64,000 bases of DNA. Source: Halonotius pteroides. GTDB lineage: Archaea; Halobacteriota; Halobacteria; Halobacteriales; Haloferacaceae. The stretch covers positions 124,001-188,000 of the forward strand of contig NZ_QMDW01000001.1 of NCBI RefSeq assembly GCF_003605635.1, given 5' to 3'. Positions 43,129-51,666 of the stretch are shown here, piece by piece. The first letter of the stretch is position 1; every line of letters begins with the position of its first letter. A program made the translations under genes and the position numbers. Under the pieces are notes generated by a model. It did no database searches and was not told where the DNA came from. It saw only the letters and a list, made by a program, of their open reading frames with translations.

Positions 43129-43551
43129 TTACAACGAGTCTATAAGCTCCCACAGCGACTCTTCATCCCGCACTTCCTCCAAAGACTGCTCCACCTCACG
43201 TAGCTCCATCTCCAGTTCGATCCTGTCACGCCACTGATCCCGTCTTTCCCGCCTCAACTCTGAATAAAACTCGTCAATCGTACTCTTCAACTCCCTCTTC
43301 TTGTCTTCTTGAACGCCTCCGAAACCGTGGTACAGGTCTTCCAACCGTTCAATATACCAGTCAAGCTTCGACTCAAGTTCCTCGACCGTCTCTGAATGGA
43401 TCTCCCTACGCTCCTTCAGCAGATCTTCAATCCGTTCAAGCTCCTGTTCCAACCGTTCCTGTTCATCCTGCTGCTCTTCCTGTAGAAACTCCTCGACACT
43501 GAATCCCTGTGAAGATAGATCTAGGTCTTCCCAGTAGTTCCGGTACTCCAT
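43129..43551 (-). CDS. Coiled-coil protein
   Basis: 140-residue protein that is nearly all helical: QEEQQDEQERLEQELERIEDLLKERREIHSETVEELESKLDWYIERLEDLYHGFGG and a second run EFYSELRRERRDQWRDRIELEMELREVEQSLEEVRDEESLWELIDSL. Heptad spacing of hydrophobic residues suggests a long antiparallel coiled coil with a Gly hinge. The ATG at 43,551 (MEYRNYW) is used. No function can be assigned. Confidence 0.65.
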   Translation of the reverse strand: MEYRNYWEDLDLSSQGFSVEEFLQEEQQDEQERLEQELERIEDLLKERREIHSETVEELESKLDWYIERLEDLYHGFGGVQEDKKRELKSTIDEFYSELRRERRDQWRDRIELEMELREVEQSLEEVRDEESLWELIDSL

Positions 43552-43584
43552 CACGCAATAAAGATCGGATAACTGGAAAAGGTG

Positions 43585-43737
43585 TTATCCCTCCCCAGAG
43601 TTCGTTAGACCCCGATATTCTCTTGCCTTCTCCCTATAGAACTTTGGTAACTCCTCGATCTCCTCTTCACTCCAAGAATCAACTTTCTCCAAGAGATCCT
43701 CGGCCTCGAATACTTCACTTGCTGCGACTCGACTCAT
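43585..43737 (-). CDS. Small acidic helical protein (50 aa)
   Basis: 50-residue frame starting MSRVAASEVFEAEDLLEKVD, continuing SWSEEEIEELPKFYREKAREYRG and ending in SGEG with TAA. Its charge pattern is like that of the neighbours, and it lies 33 bases upstream of the coiled-coil gene on the same strand, 59 bases after the recombinase stop. The codon use agrees with the element. The coding call rests on composition and spacing only. Confidence 0.45.
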   Translation of the reverse strand: MSRVAASEVFEAEDLLEKVDSWSEEEIEELPKFYREKAREYRGLTNSGEG

Positions 43738-43796
43738 ACCAAAACAAGAAGAGATGAAAAGATTGGAAAATATGGGAACACTGTGTTTCTCAAGAT

Positions 43797-45035
43797 CTAG
43801 TCCTCAAGCTGTTCCAGCTTCTCCAATACACCCTTGTCTTCCAGTTCGGCTAATCGCTCCAGAACGTTTTGTTTCTCCTCTTTCGTAGACTCATCCTCAA
43901 GGCTGAGAGCTCTTCCACAGTTACGGCATTCTGAGTAGACATCGCTGTTCTCCGCACCACAGAACGAACATTCAACGCTTCCGTCCTCGTCTTCACCACC
44001 GCTCAAACCGTATTCTTCTCGGATAGCTTCATTGACGTCGTCATTGTTCAAGTGGACGTACACCTTCGCTCTGTCCGATCCTGGCTTCCAACCTGCAAAC
44101 TTGTTCAACTGCTCATAGCCCATAAACGTCGCAACCTCAGTCAAACGGGTGTGCCGCAGGTTGTATGGCCGACGCTTGTTCTCAGGGATACTTGCTCTTT
44201 CACAGGCATCTTGGAACCGGCGGAGAAAGCTATCGTACTTCCACCTGTCTCTCAAATCCGGTTCGTACATACAGTTAGTGTCGCCGTGCTGTTGAGGCAC
44301 ATTACCGCACTTCTTACACTCCTGTTGCTGAGTTTTGACAAACAAGGGGACACTTGGATCATCAATATCTCCTACCTCACCGCCAAGAGGATGCTGAGCA
44401 ATCCACTCACGTAGAGGACGCCCAGAACGAACCAGTTGATTGGTCCTATCAGGGGTTCCCTTGATACCCTCCAAATAGATGAAGTCCCCCTTCTCATTCG
44501 AAGTAAAATCGCCCAGGTTACGAGATAAAAGCTCACCAGGACGTGCCGCAGACTCATATAAAACCATCGTGAATGCACGGTCACGAGTGCTGATGAAACT
44601 GCTGAACAACCGCTTCAACTCCTCTTCAGTGAAGATATCCTCTCGGCTTACAGTCGATTTCTGGCTCGAAGAAGCAGAGAAGAAATCAACTTTCTCAGGA
44701 TGCTCACGTCCCCCGTTCTCGACTTTATAGAACTTCTTGGCAGCAGCTCTCATCGTATGCTGCGTAGAATCGGCATAATCACTCCTGTTCAAATTCGCGA
44801 TCATCAGTTTCAGTTCCTCCTCAGAAGCTCCGCTCAACTCAAAATCATCCGGAGCGAAATTCAACACTAGAGACTTCAAAGCAGTGATCAAACGGCTTTG
44901 ACGGACCTCACTAATCCCTTCAGCAGCACTGTGATCAATGAACTTCCGGATCGCCTCTACATTAGCTGATTCCAGTTCTGAGTCTTTCAGATTTTTAAGC
45001 TGTTGCTCAACGTTGATGTAGCGTGTAGTAGACAT
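43797..45035 (-). CDS. Tyrosine recombinase (integrase) with C-terminal zinc ribbon
   Basis: 412-residue site-specific recombinase from the ATG at 45,035 (MSTTRYINVEQQ). A helical core-binding domain occupies about residues 20-130. The catalytic domain shows the first Arg in LYESAARPGELLSRNL, the H-x-x-R box in YNLRHTRLTEVATFMGY, W in FAGWKPGS and the nucleophile in RAKVYVHL. A Cys cluster (CKKCGN ... CMYEPD) lies inside, and a zinc ribbon near the end (CSFCGAENSDVYSECRNCGRAL), then a coiled coil. It probably drove insertion into tRNA-Thr. It lies 5.7 kb from the attachment site rather than next to it. Confidence 0.92.
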   Translation of the reverse strand: MSTTRYINVEQQLKNLKDSELESANVEAIRKFIDHSAAEGISEVRQSRLITALKSLVLNFAPDDFELSGASEEELKLMIANLNRSDYADSTQHTMRAAAKKFYKVENGGREHPEKVDFFSASSSQKSTVSREDIFTEEELKRLFSSFISTRDRAFTMVLYESAARPGELLSRNLGDFTSNEKGDFIYLEGIKGTPDRTNQLVRSGRPLREWIAQHPLGGEVGDIDDPSVPLFVKTQQQECKKCGNVPQQHGDTNCMYEPDLRDRWKYDSFLRRFQDACERASIPENKRRPYNLRHTRLTEVATFMGYEQLNKFAGWKPGSDRAKVYVHLNNDDVNEAIREEYGLSGGEDEDGSVECSFCGAENSDVYSECRNCGRALSLEDESTKEEKQNVLERLAELEDKGVLEKLEQLED

Positions 45036-45399
45036 AGAGTGGTTCTGCACCTCAAAGAGAAGGAAAGGAGAGGACAAGCCGCGGTTCAGATGGATCAACT
45101 GCTGGGAAAGGACATTGAACCCTCTGTTCAGATGCCCTTATCGCAACGCTTCTCTTGGGGTTCAGACCCCTCATTACGGTTGAAGGACAGTGAACCCTTG
45201 ATAGGGTGCCCGGACGGGGCTACCTACTTTCCGTTCACTGTTTCTCAAGTCCTCTCCTTCCTTCGTTTGGTTTTTCAAGTGAAGATTGGTCTAGAATATT
45301 TAAATAATCTGTCCTGTACACCATCTGAATTCAGGGTTATCGACGGATGGAAGTTAAACAAATCCTGGCCATAGACCCTTTTCAACGAGATGTATCGGA
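45036..45399. ncRNA. Structured intergenic region, possible regulatory RNA
   Basis: 364 bases between divergent recombinase and phosphatase genes, no gene found. A long inverted repeat (17 bases at 45,059-45,075, with one bulge against 45,249-45,264) encloses smaller hairpins: GGTTCA/TGAACC (45,083-45,088 with 45,116-45,121), GGGG-TTCAGA-CCCC (45,157-45,170) and CCCT-TGAT-AGGG (45,195-45,206). This could be a structured RNA, a recombinase-binding region or an operator array. I cannot tell which. Confidence 0.4.
45295..45306 (+). promoter_or_regulatory. Strong TATA tract ahead of the phosphatase gene
   Basis: AATATTTAAATAA lies about 95-105 bases before the ATG at 45,400, so the mRNA would have a leader of around 70 bases, unlike host leaderless genes. 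Confidence 0.5.
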
Positions 45400-45786
45400 A
45401 TGGATGAGGTTGTTGATGGGATTTTCGTAGGTCCCGAATCTGATGCCAGCGATGAGGTACTTCTACAGAAACACGGTGTCGATACCGTGGTCTCTCTAAC
45501 TCACAGCAACCCGAAAACAGGAGACATCACTCGTGTAGATGTGCCGATGATAGATGGACCTCAGAACAGTTACCAAGCGTTCGCTGAAGCCGTAGAAACA
45601 GTTGTGGAGCAACGTGAAAACGGTCAGCGTGTCCTGGTCCACTGCTCGGCTGGTTCCTCCCGCAGTCCTTCAGTCGCCGCAGCAGCAATATCAAACCTCA
45701 CAGAAACAGACCTCAAAGACGTGTTCAACCAAGTAATTGAACGAAGGTCCGAAACCGATCCTCACGAAGCATGGTTCGTCAGGTAA
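45400..45786 (+). CDS. Dual-specificity protein phosphatase
   Basis: 128-residue single-domain phosphatase of the DUSP type. IFVGPESDASDEVLLQKHGVDTVVSLTH is the usual start, VDVPMIDGPQNSYQAFAEAVETVVEQRENGQRVLVHCSAGSSRSPSVAAAAI contains the signature HC-x5-RS with nucleophile Cys and Arg, and the general-acid Asp is in PMIDGPQ. It should remove phosphate from Tyr or Ser/Thr of proteins. The target is not known. A strong TATA tract lies in the structured region upstream, which suggests separate control. Confidence 0.9.
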   Translation: MDEVVDGIFVGPESDASDEVLLQKHGVDTVVSLTHSNPKTGDITRVDVPMIDGPQNSYQAFAEAVETVVEQRENGQRVLVHCSAGSSRSPSVAAAAISNLTETDLKDVFNQVIERRSETDPHEAWFVR

Positions 45787-45880
45787 TCAATTATTTGAAT
45801 TCTGATATATAGAATAATCGAACATAGTTCTGAGCTAGGCTTGGAAAAATGTAAAGACAGTACTTCTACAATTCCCTAAT

Positions 45881-46579
45881 ATGACCGATGTCGTCTACGC
45901 TGTAAGAATCTCAAACTTGGAGTACTCTGGACTAAAAATAATGGACGTCAAAATAGGGAAATCAACCAACATAGATAATACCTTATCTCAGTATAGCCGG
46001 GGTGCAAGAAACATTGAATTACTTGATATGTGGAAACCAAATCCACAAAAGAACCTCTCTACAGCTGAAAAAGGCGTCCACGAAATAGCAGAAAAATACG
46101 CCTATAATAAACAAAGCGAAAAATTTGTCTTCCTACAAGGTGGCTACCAGCAGTTTGCAGAAACTGTCAATAAAATATTGAAGAACACCACTAAAGCCGA
46201 AATTGAGGAAAGAGAAACCGATACAGAAGACACGGAATCAGTGAACTACACTGGAACAACCCCTGCCATAATCAAGATATTAGGAGAGACACATGAAGTC
46301 GATAACTGGACTGATACCCTCCAAACCGGAGTAGCACAGATACTGGCTGAAGTCGATGATCAAGAGAAAGTCACTGAAATTGAAGGACGAACAAGAAGCT
46401 ATTTTGTCAAAAAAGAAAGACAATCTGATTTAGTCTCCCCTAAACAAATACCAGAAACAGAACTATACGTAGAATCAAACTTCTCTGCCAACGACGTAAA
46501 TAGAGTTATTCAAAAGGTACTGAAAAAGTACAACTACGAAGAAGAAAAGCTCGAAATATTCACCGAAGAAGAAAACTAA
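45881..46579 (+). CDS. GIY-YIG-like (T5orf172-type) domain protein
   Basis: 232-residue protein. The N-terminal 100 residues follow a degenerate GIY-YIG/T5orf172 pattern (VVYAVRISNLEYSGLKIMDVKIGKSTNIDNTLSQYSRGARNIELLDMWK, then TAEKGVHEIAEKYAYNKQSEKFVFLQGG). The C-terminal domain (TPAIIKILGETHEVDNWTDTLQTGVAQILAEVDDQEKVTEIEGRTRSYFVKK ... ELYVESNFSANDVNRVIQKVLKKYNYEEEKLEIF) resembles a block I recall from phage and restriction-related proteins. The first Tyr and KIGKS are present, so nuclease activity is possible. Confidence 0.65.
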   Translation: MTDVVYAVRISNLEYSGLKIMDVKIGKSTNIDNTLSQYSRGARNIELLDMWKPNPQKNLSTAEKGVHEIAEKYAYNKQSEKFVFLQGGYQQFAETVNKILKNTTKAEIEERETDTEDTESVNYTGTTPAIIKILGETHEVDNWTDTLQTGVAQILAEVDDQEKVTEIEGRTRSYFVKKERQSDLVSPKQIPETELYVESNFSANDVNRVIQKVLKKYNYEEEKLEIFTEEEN

Positions 46580-46616
46580 GGCAATAAACTCCGGCCTCTC
46601 GAACCATCAGAACATC

Positions 46617-48608
46617 CTATAGTGACGTTGTCTCAAGTTCTCTAAAATCCCGAACCAGTCTAAACGCCACTCGATCCAAGTTTAACCCTTCTTCCTCTAT
46701 CCTCTGCTTCAATCCTTCCAGTACTTCTTGCTTCCGTGCTGCTACCCAGACCGCGTCAAAACCAGATTCCAGGTGTTGTTTCAGATGGTCGACTTCCCGC
46801 TGATTGTTGCCCATCGCCACCTCAACCACTAACTCCATGTTTCCCATGTTGACGTAGACATCGGCGTCGAACTTTTCGAGGAACGCATCCAAACCCTGTT
46901 CTTCGAATGCTTCCTTAATCTGGTTCTGCCAGTACCTGTGGATGATTCCTCCTCGCCCCCTGTGTTTCACGTCCAGATCTAGACCTTCTGCGTAGTCACG
47001 GCCTTTCTCCGTCAACTGGAGCAGCTTTCGCTTGCCATCCTGAGCCTTGACGTGGCGTTCTATTACAACACCTTGGTCGACCAGTTCGTTCTTCGCCTTG
47101 TTTCCCTTGTACGTACTACTGAAACGCTCGTATCGTTTGGTGAGAGGCTTGAACGGGTTCTCGATAATATCTTTCAGTAACCGGTCGGCGTCCTCAGATA
47201 CCTGTATCTCGGTCGGATCATCGGGGATCGTGGTCTCCGGTACTTCCTCGGATCTGCCAGGAGCAATCCGGTTGTCGAAACGCTTCGTGGTCTTCCGTCT
47301 CTCGCTTTCCAGTTTACTCCATTTTTCGGCCTGCTGCTTTTCGAGTTCTCTATCCGTGACGGTCTTCTCCAGTTCGTAGTTTTCGAGTTTGACCGGGACT
47401 GGGTACCGGCCACCGACCTGAACGACTGCTTCACCAGTGGTAAGATCGTGAGCGAACTCCGCCTGCCTCTCAGACAGGTTCATCGCATCCGTGACCGATT
47501 GGAACTGCTTCCGGTCGGCTGTAGGCAACAGAAGCTTGGTGAAGGTATTCGCCTTGATCGAATCCGTCAATTTGCTTGCCTCTTGATCTGCGACAACCAA
47601 TCCTTCACCGAACTCCCGCATCTTCGCCGTCAACTCATCCACCTCAGGGATACCGGCAGCATCCTGCCGCTCCTTATACACAGAAAAAACCCGCTTACCC
47701 TCGTCAAGAAAGAAGAGATGATTCAAACCACTATCCCGGTGACCCTGAGCCAAACGATACTCGTAGACATAAGCAAAGAGAACCTCCATCAAGAAATTCT
47801 GGACATCCCGGCTCAAGCCGTCAAACTCGAAGACAACATTCTCCTTCAGCAATTCGTCTACAGCATACCCCCGATTACAGTCAAAAACAGTGCCTGCAAC
47901 CAGGTTAATCGCCTCCAACCGATTCAACAAGGTATCGCGGTAATCAGACGCCTTCCGAACAAAGTTGACCTTCTGCTTCTTGATCAAAAGCTCCAGCTCG
48001 TGAAGACTCGGATACGGCTCAGAAACCCTATCAAACAAATTATACAGAGTATAAAGTTCGACAACCTTCTTCATCAAATAATTCTTCGAACCACTCAGCA
48101 ACGAAGTAGCGTGACCAAAGATCTCAGCAAAAACCTGTGCCCATCTACGAGGCGGAACACCCGTCGGCGGCTTCAACGGATTAAATTTGAGGCGAGTCCA
48201 CGACAACACCAGCAAATCAATGTCTTGGGATAGATGCCGGTAATCCTGCTTCAAATCAAACGCCCAAAACGGCTTACCCACCTCATCCATCAACCTGTAA
48301 GACAGAGTCGTCTTACCACTCCCCGACTGGCCGACAGCGAGAAGATGCTTGGTTAGATCCTCCTGAGAAAGATAGAACGACTGTTTCCGAAACGTCTCCC
48401 CCAAATAAACATCACCGTACCTCGCGCTATTTTCGAACGGGTAACGATACCGTTGAACAGACTTTCCAAAAACAGCTTTCGAAATCGCATCCTGGATATA
48501 CTCACTACTGGAAAACCCAGAGGCTAAGACCAGCTTCTGCACCTCATCATCATCAAGAATGCCACGTTGATCTGCCAATCGGAGAACCTTCTCAGGATCA
48601 CGACTCAC
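46617..48608 (-). CDS. HerA/VirD4-like ATPase with nuclease-fold-like C terminus
   Basis: 663-residue protein. Residues about 75-400 form a HerA/FtsK-type ATPase: HLLAVGQSGSGKTTLSYRLMDEVGKPFWAFDLKQDYRHL (Walker A), HLFFLDEGKRVFSV (Walker B), then VVADQEASKLTDSIKANTFTKLLLP. After a charged linker comes a winged helix (YERFSSTYKGNKAKNELVDQGVVIERHVKAQDGKRKLLQLTEKGRDYAE) and a final alpha-beta domain (ADVYVNMGNMELVVEVAMGNNQREVDHLKQHLESGFDAVWVAARKQEVLEGLKQRI) that looks like a restriction-endonuclease fold. In a conjugative element it is the best candidate for the coupling ATPase that brings DNA to the channel. Confidence 0.8.
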   Translation of the reverse strand: MSRDPEKVLRLADQRGILDDDEVQKLVLASGFSSSEYIQDAISKAVFGKSVQRYRYPFENSARYGDVYLGETFRKQSFYLSQEDLTKHLLAVGQSGSGKTTLSYRLMDEVGKPFWAFDLKQDYRHLSQDIDLLVLSWTRLKFNPLKPPTGVPPRRWAQVFAEIFGHATSLLSGSKNYLMKKVVELYTLYNLFDRVSEPYPSLHELELLIKKQKVNFVRKASDYRDTLLNRLEAINLVAGTVFDCNRGYAVDELLKENVVFEFDGLSRDVQNFLMEVLFAYVYEYRLAQGHRDSGLNHLFFLDEGKRVFSVYKERQDAAGIPEVDELTAKMREFGEGLVVADQEASKLTDSIKANTFTKLLLPTADRKQFQSVTDAMNLSERQAEFAHDLTTGEAVVQVGGRYPVPVKLENYELEKTVTDRELEKQQAEKWSKLESERRKTTKRFDNRIAPGRSEEVPETTIPDDPTEIQVSEDADRLLKDIIENPFKPLTKRYERFSSTYKGNKAKNELVDQGVVIERHVKAQDGKRKLLQLTEKGRDYAEGLDLDVKHRGRGGIIHRYWQNQIKEAFEEQGLDAFLEKFDADVYVNMGNMELVVEVAMGNNQREVDHLKQHLESGFDAVWVAARKQEVLEGLKQRIEEEGLNLDRVAFRLVRDFRELETTSL

Positions 48609-48669
48609 ATCAGACAGTGAAAGGGTAGAATTCTACAACGATGGGATATACCAAGCTTCTATTGAAATT

Positions 48670-51660
48670 CTATGCGGCAGCTCCACCGTAGAACTCCTCT
48701 GCCTGGGCTACAATTGGATCAACTAGGTCTTCGTGCTTGTAGAGGCTGAGACCGTTATTTCTCAGAACCGCTTTGACCTCTGTCTTGATCTCGGCTCTAA
48801 TCTTTTCCCTGTTCGTCCAATCAAGCTCCACGCTATCCTTCAGATTGTGCTTGAGTTCCCGAGCGATGCTTTTCAGTGTTTCTTCGCCGATTTCAGTCTC
48901 CGTATTCGCAGAAATAGCATCATAGAACGCCAGTTCCTCGTCACTCAATCCAAGTTCATCTTGCCGATCATCCGTCTCCTGAATCCTCTCAGCATAATTT
49001 CTCAACTCGTCGATAACCTGCTGAGTCGACAGAAACCCTTCATTATAGTCGTGAATCGTACTCTGAAGTTCTTCTTCGAACGACTCGTACTTTGCCAAGT
49101 TGCTTTTTTTCCGGGTCGTAATCTCATTTTCCAGTAGCTGCCGGAGCATCTTCACCTGAAGGTTCTCGAATTCGACCTCCTCCACATCCTCAAGGAATTC
49201 ATCACTAAGTACTGGCTTCTCTTTCTCCCATTTGTCGAAACCCGTAACTTCGATCAGATCCTCAATACCGACTCCTTCAGCTACTAAATCTTTCATGGCC
49301 GAGTCTAAGTCTTCCATCTCGTCGGGATTATTGGAATCCTCAATACTGTTTATTGCTCCGAGAACGGCTTCGAAGAAGGCTACATCTACACGGATGTCAC
49401 TTGCCGCAGAGTGCGGAGTAACCAATGCGTGAGCTTTCTTCAACTCCTTCATTGATTCCCGGAACTGATCCTCACGCTCTTCAGTAATCAACACTTCATT
49501 CTGTGCCTTATAGAGCAACCTTTTCCGCTCCAACTTATCAAGCTCCGGCCAGTCGCTGTAATCAACTGCTGCGAAGTAGTCCGCAACCTTCTGATGTTTT
49601 TCCTTCATCACCTTTACACCCTCCTCAATATCCAGCATCGCATCGTTCCGAACCTCGGACGTGTATTTATCCAAAGCCTGCTTTAGCCGCTTACTGATCC
49701 CGATATAGTCTACAATCAGACCACCAGGTTTGTCCTTGTAAATGCGGTTGACTCTGCCGATTGCTTGAAGCAGATTATGATTCTTCATCGGCTTATCCAT
49801 GTACAAGGTGTGTAGATGGGGCGCGTCAAACCCTGTTAACCACTTATCACAGACGACCGCGATTTTGAATGGATCTTCATCGTCTTTGAAACGACGCTTC
49901 AATTCATCATTTGAGATAGGATCGTCGATGAAGTCTTCTGCTCCTGAAATCACTACTCGTGTCTCTGGAGCGTCCGGATTATCCCTGATTTTCTTGCTCA
50001 GGTTCACTGCGGCTTGACGGCTAATCGCAACCACCATTCCCTTACCTTCGATTTCTCTGTTGTTGAAGTGCTCAACAATATCGTCAGCGATCATCTCCGT
50101 CCGCTCTTCACTGTTCTCAATGACGCGGCGAAGCTGAGTCCACTTTCTTTTCATCTCCTGCTTCAAATCATCCGACTTCGACTCCATCAATTCGTTAAAC
50201 CGGTCCTCAATCCCAGGATCGTTAACTTGGAGTTTAGCTAGACGGCTCTCATAAAAAATCGGGACTGTGGACTCATCTTTCTCTGACTCCTTGATAGTAT
50301 ACTGGCTGATGTAGCCACCGAATGTATTCGTAGTAGACCGATCTTCCTTCTCTATTGGAGTTGCTGTAAAACCGAGGTGCGAAGCGTTAGGAAGCCCGTC
50401 ACGAACGTTTGTAGCCAAGCTCTTGTACTGAGTACGGTGAGCCTCGTCCGCAACCACAATCACATTATCTCGGTCGTTGACTTCCGGATACTGAACCTCG
50501 TCGTCCGTGGTCTGGAACTTTTGAATCGTCGCAAAAATAATCCCTCCTGCCTCTCGATCCAATCTTTCCCGGAGTTCAACTCGATTGTCGCTATCTGCCC
50601 ACTCAGCGTCTAAACCGTGGTTCTTGAACTCTTTGTATAGTTGGTCGTCAAGATCATTTCGGTCAGTGAGGAAGACAAGCGTCGGGTTCTTCATCGAACT
50701 CTCACGACGAATTTTCTTCGCATAGAAAACCATCGAGAGGGACTTCCCAGAACCTTGGGTGTGCCAGACAAGCCCAATACGATTCTCATCAGGATTGGGA
50801 ACAACTTCCTTACTGCTCTTAACAGCGCTGTTCACCGCATAGAACTGATGATAGGCTGCAAGCTTTTTCCCAAGCTTTCCGTCCTCATCAGCGTATACTA
50901 TGAAATTCTCGATAAGATCCAGTAGTCTTTCTTTGTCGAATGCACCACGGATCAATACCTCTGAAGGTGGTAGCTCATCTGTAGCATCTTTTTCTTCATC
51001 GATATACCGCCAAGGTGAGAACCACTCCCAACCGGCACTAAGGCATCCGAGCTCGGCATTGTTCATATCCAGAACGCCAATAAGCTCGTTGTAGTGGAAC
51101 AGATCCGGAATATCGCTCACATATCGATCCGTGACCTGCTTATACGCATTACCCATCGATGCCTGAGGATTCGTCGGATCCTTCATTTCCAAAACACCGA
51201 TAGGAAGACCGTTGACAAACACGATGACATCGGGCTTCCGTTGTGGACCTTCCCCGACCTGTATAACTACTTGATTAGTAACTAGGAAATCGTTCTTTTC
51301 TGGCTCATCAAAATTAAAAATGTCCACATACTCCCCTCGTGTCTCTCCCTCATTTTCGTACTCAACATGCACGCCTTGGACAATATTTTGATGGAACTTT
51401 TGATTGCTCTTCAGAAGTTTCGGAGAATTAAATCCTATAAGTTTAGATATAGCTTGTTCAATAGCTTCATTCGGAAGAGATGGATTTAATTCTTGGAGCT
51501 TTGCTCTGAGTCTGTCTCTAAGTACAACTTCAGAGAGAGAATCCCGCTCTGGCTCATCGCTATTCGGCCCAAGTTCAGAACCAGGCTTGTAATCATACCC
51601 GATGTTCTGAAAAGCCTGTAGGGCCGGCTTCTCTGCCAACTCCATCTCATTCATAGACAT
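48670..51660 (-). CDS. hsdR: Type I restriction enzyme R subunit
   Basis: 996-residue motor and nuclease subunit. An N-terminal PD-(D/E)xK nuclease (KPDVIVFVNGLPIGVLEMKDP) at about residue 140 precedes a superfamily 2 helicase: VWHTQGSGKSLSMVFYAKKI (Walker A), VVADEAHRTQY (DEAH), LGFTATPIEKEDRST and a second RecA half with VCDKWLTGFDAPHLHTLYMDKPMKNHNLLQAIGRVNRIY. A helical C-terminal part binds the methylase core. The gene is third of the operon M-S-R, six bases after HsdS. All motifs are intact. Confidence 0.96.
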   Translation of the reverse strand: MSMNEMELAEKPALQAFQNIGYDYKPGSELGPNSDEPERDSLSEVVLRDRLRAKLQELNPSLPNEAIEQAISKLIGFNSPKLLKSNQKFHQNIVQGVHVEYENEGETRGEYVDIFNFDEPEKNDFLVTNQVVIQVGEGPQRKPDVIVFVNGLPIGVLEMKDPTNPQASMGNAYKQVTDRYVSDIPDLFHYNELIGVLDMNNAELGCLSAGWEWFSPWRYIDEEKDATDELPPSEVLIRGAFDKERLLDLIENFIVYADEDGKLGKKLAAYHQFYAVNSAVKSSKEVVPNPDENRIGLVWHTQGSGKSLSMVFYAKKIRRESSMKNPTLVFLTDRNDLDDQLYKEFKNHGLDAEWADSDNRVELRERLDREAGGIIFATIQKFQTTDDEVQYPEVNDRDNVIVVADEAHRTQYKSLATNVRDGLPNASHLGFTATPIEKEDRSTTNTFGGYISQYTIKESEKDESTVPIFYESRLAKLQVNDPGIEDRFNELMESKSDDLKQEMKRKWTQLRRVIENSEERTEMIADDIVEHFNNREIEGKGMVVAISRQAAVNLSKKIRDNPDAPETRVVISGAEDFIDDPISNDELKRRFKDDEDPFKIAVVCDKWLTGFDAPHLHTLYMDKPMKNHNLLQAIGRVNRIYKDKPGGLIVDYIGISKRLKQALDKYTSEVRNDAMLDIEEGVKVMKEKHQKVADYFAAVDYSDWPELDKLERKRLLYKAQNEVLITEEREDQFRESMKELKKAHALVTPHSAASDIRVDVAFFEAVLGAINSIEDSNNPDEMEDLDSAMKDLVAEGVGIEDLIEVTGFDKWEKEKPVLSDEFLEDVEEVEFENLQVKMLRQLLENEITTRKKSNLAKYESFEEELQSTIHDYNEGFLSTQQVIDELRNYAERIQETDDRQDELGLSDEELAFYDAISANTETEIGEETLKSIARELKHNLKDSVELDWTNREKIRAEIKTEVKAVLRNNGLSLYKHEDLVDPIVAQAEEFYGGAAA

Positions 51661-51666
51661 ACACGA

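Noticed and set aside
43509-43757. Plus-strand frame opposite the small helical gene
   Set aside because: Its translation is proline- and serine-rich without pattern, while the minus strand reads as acidic helical protein.
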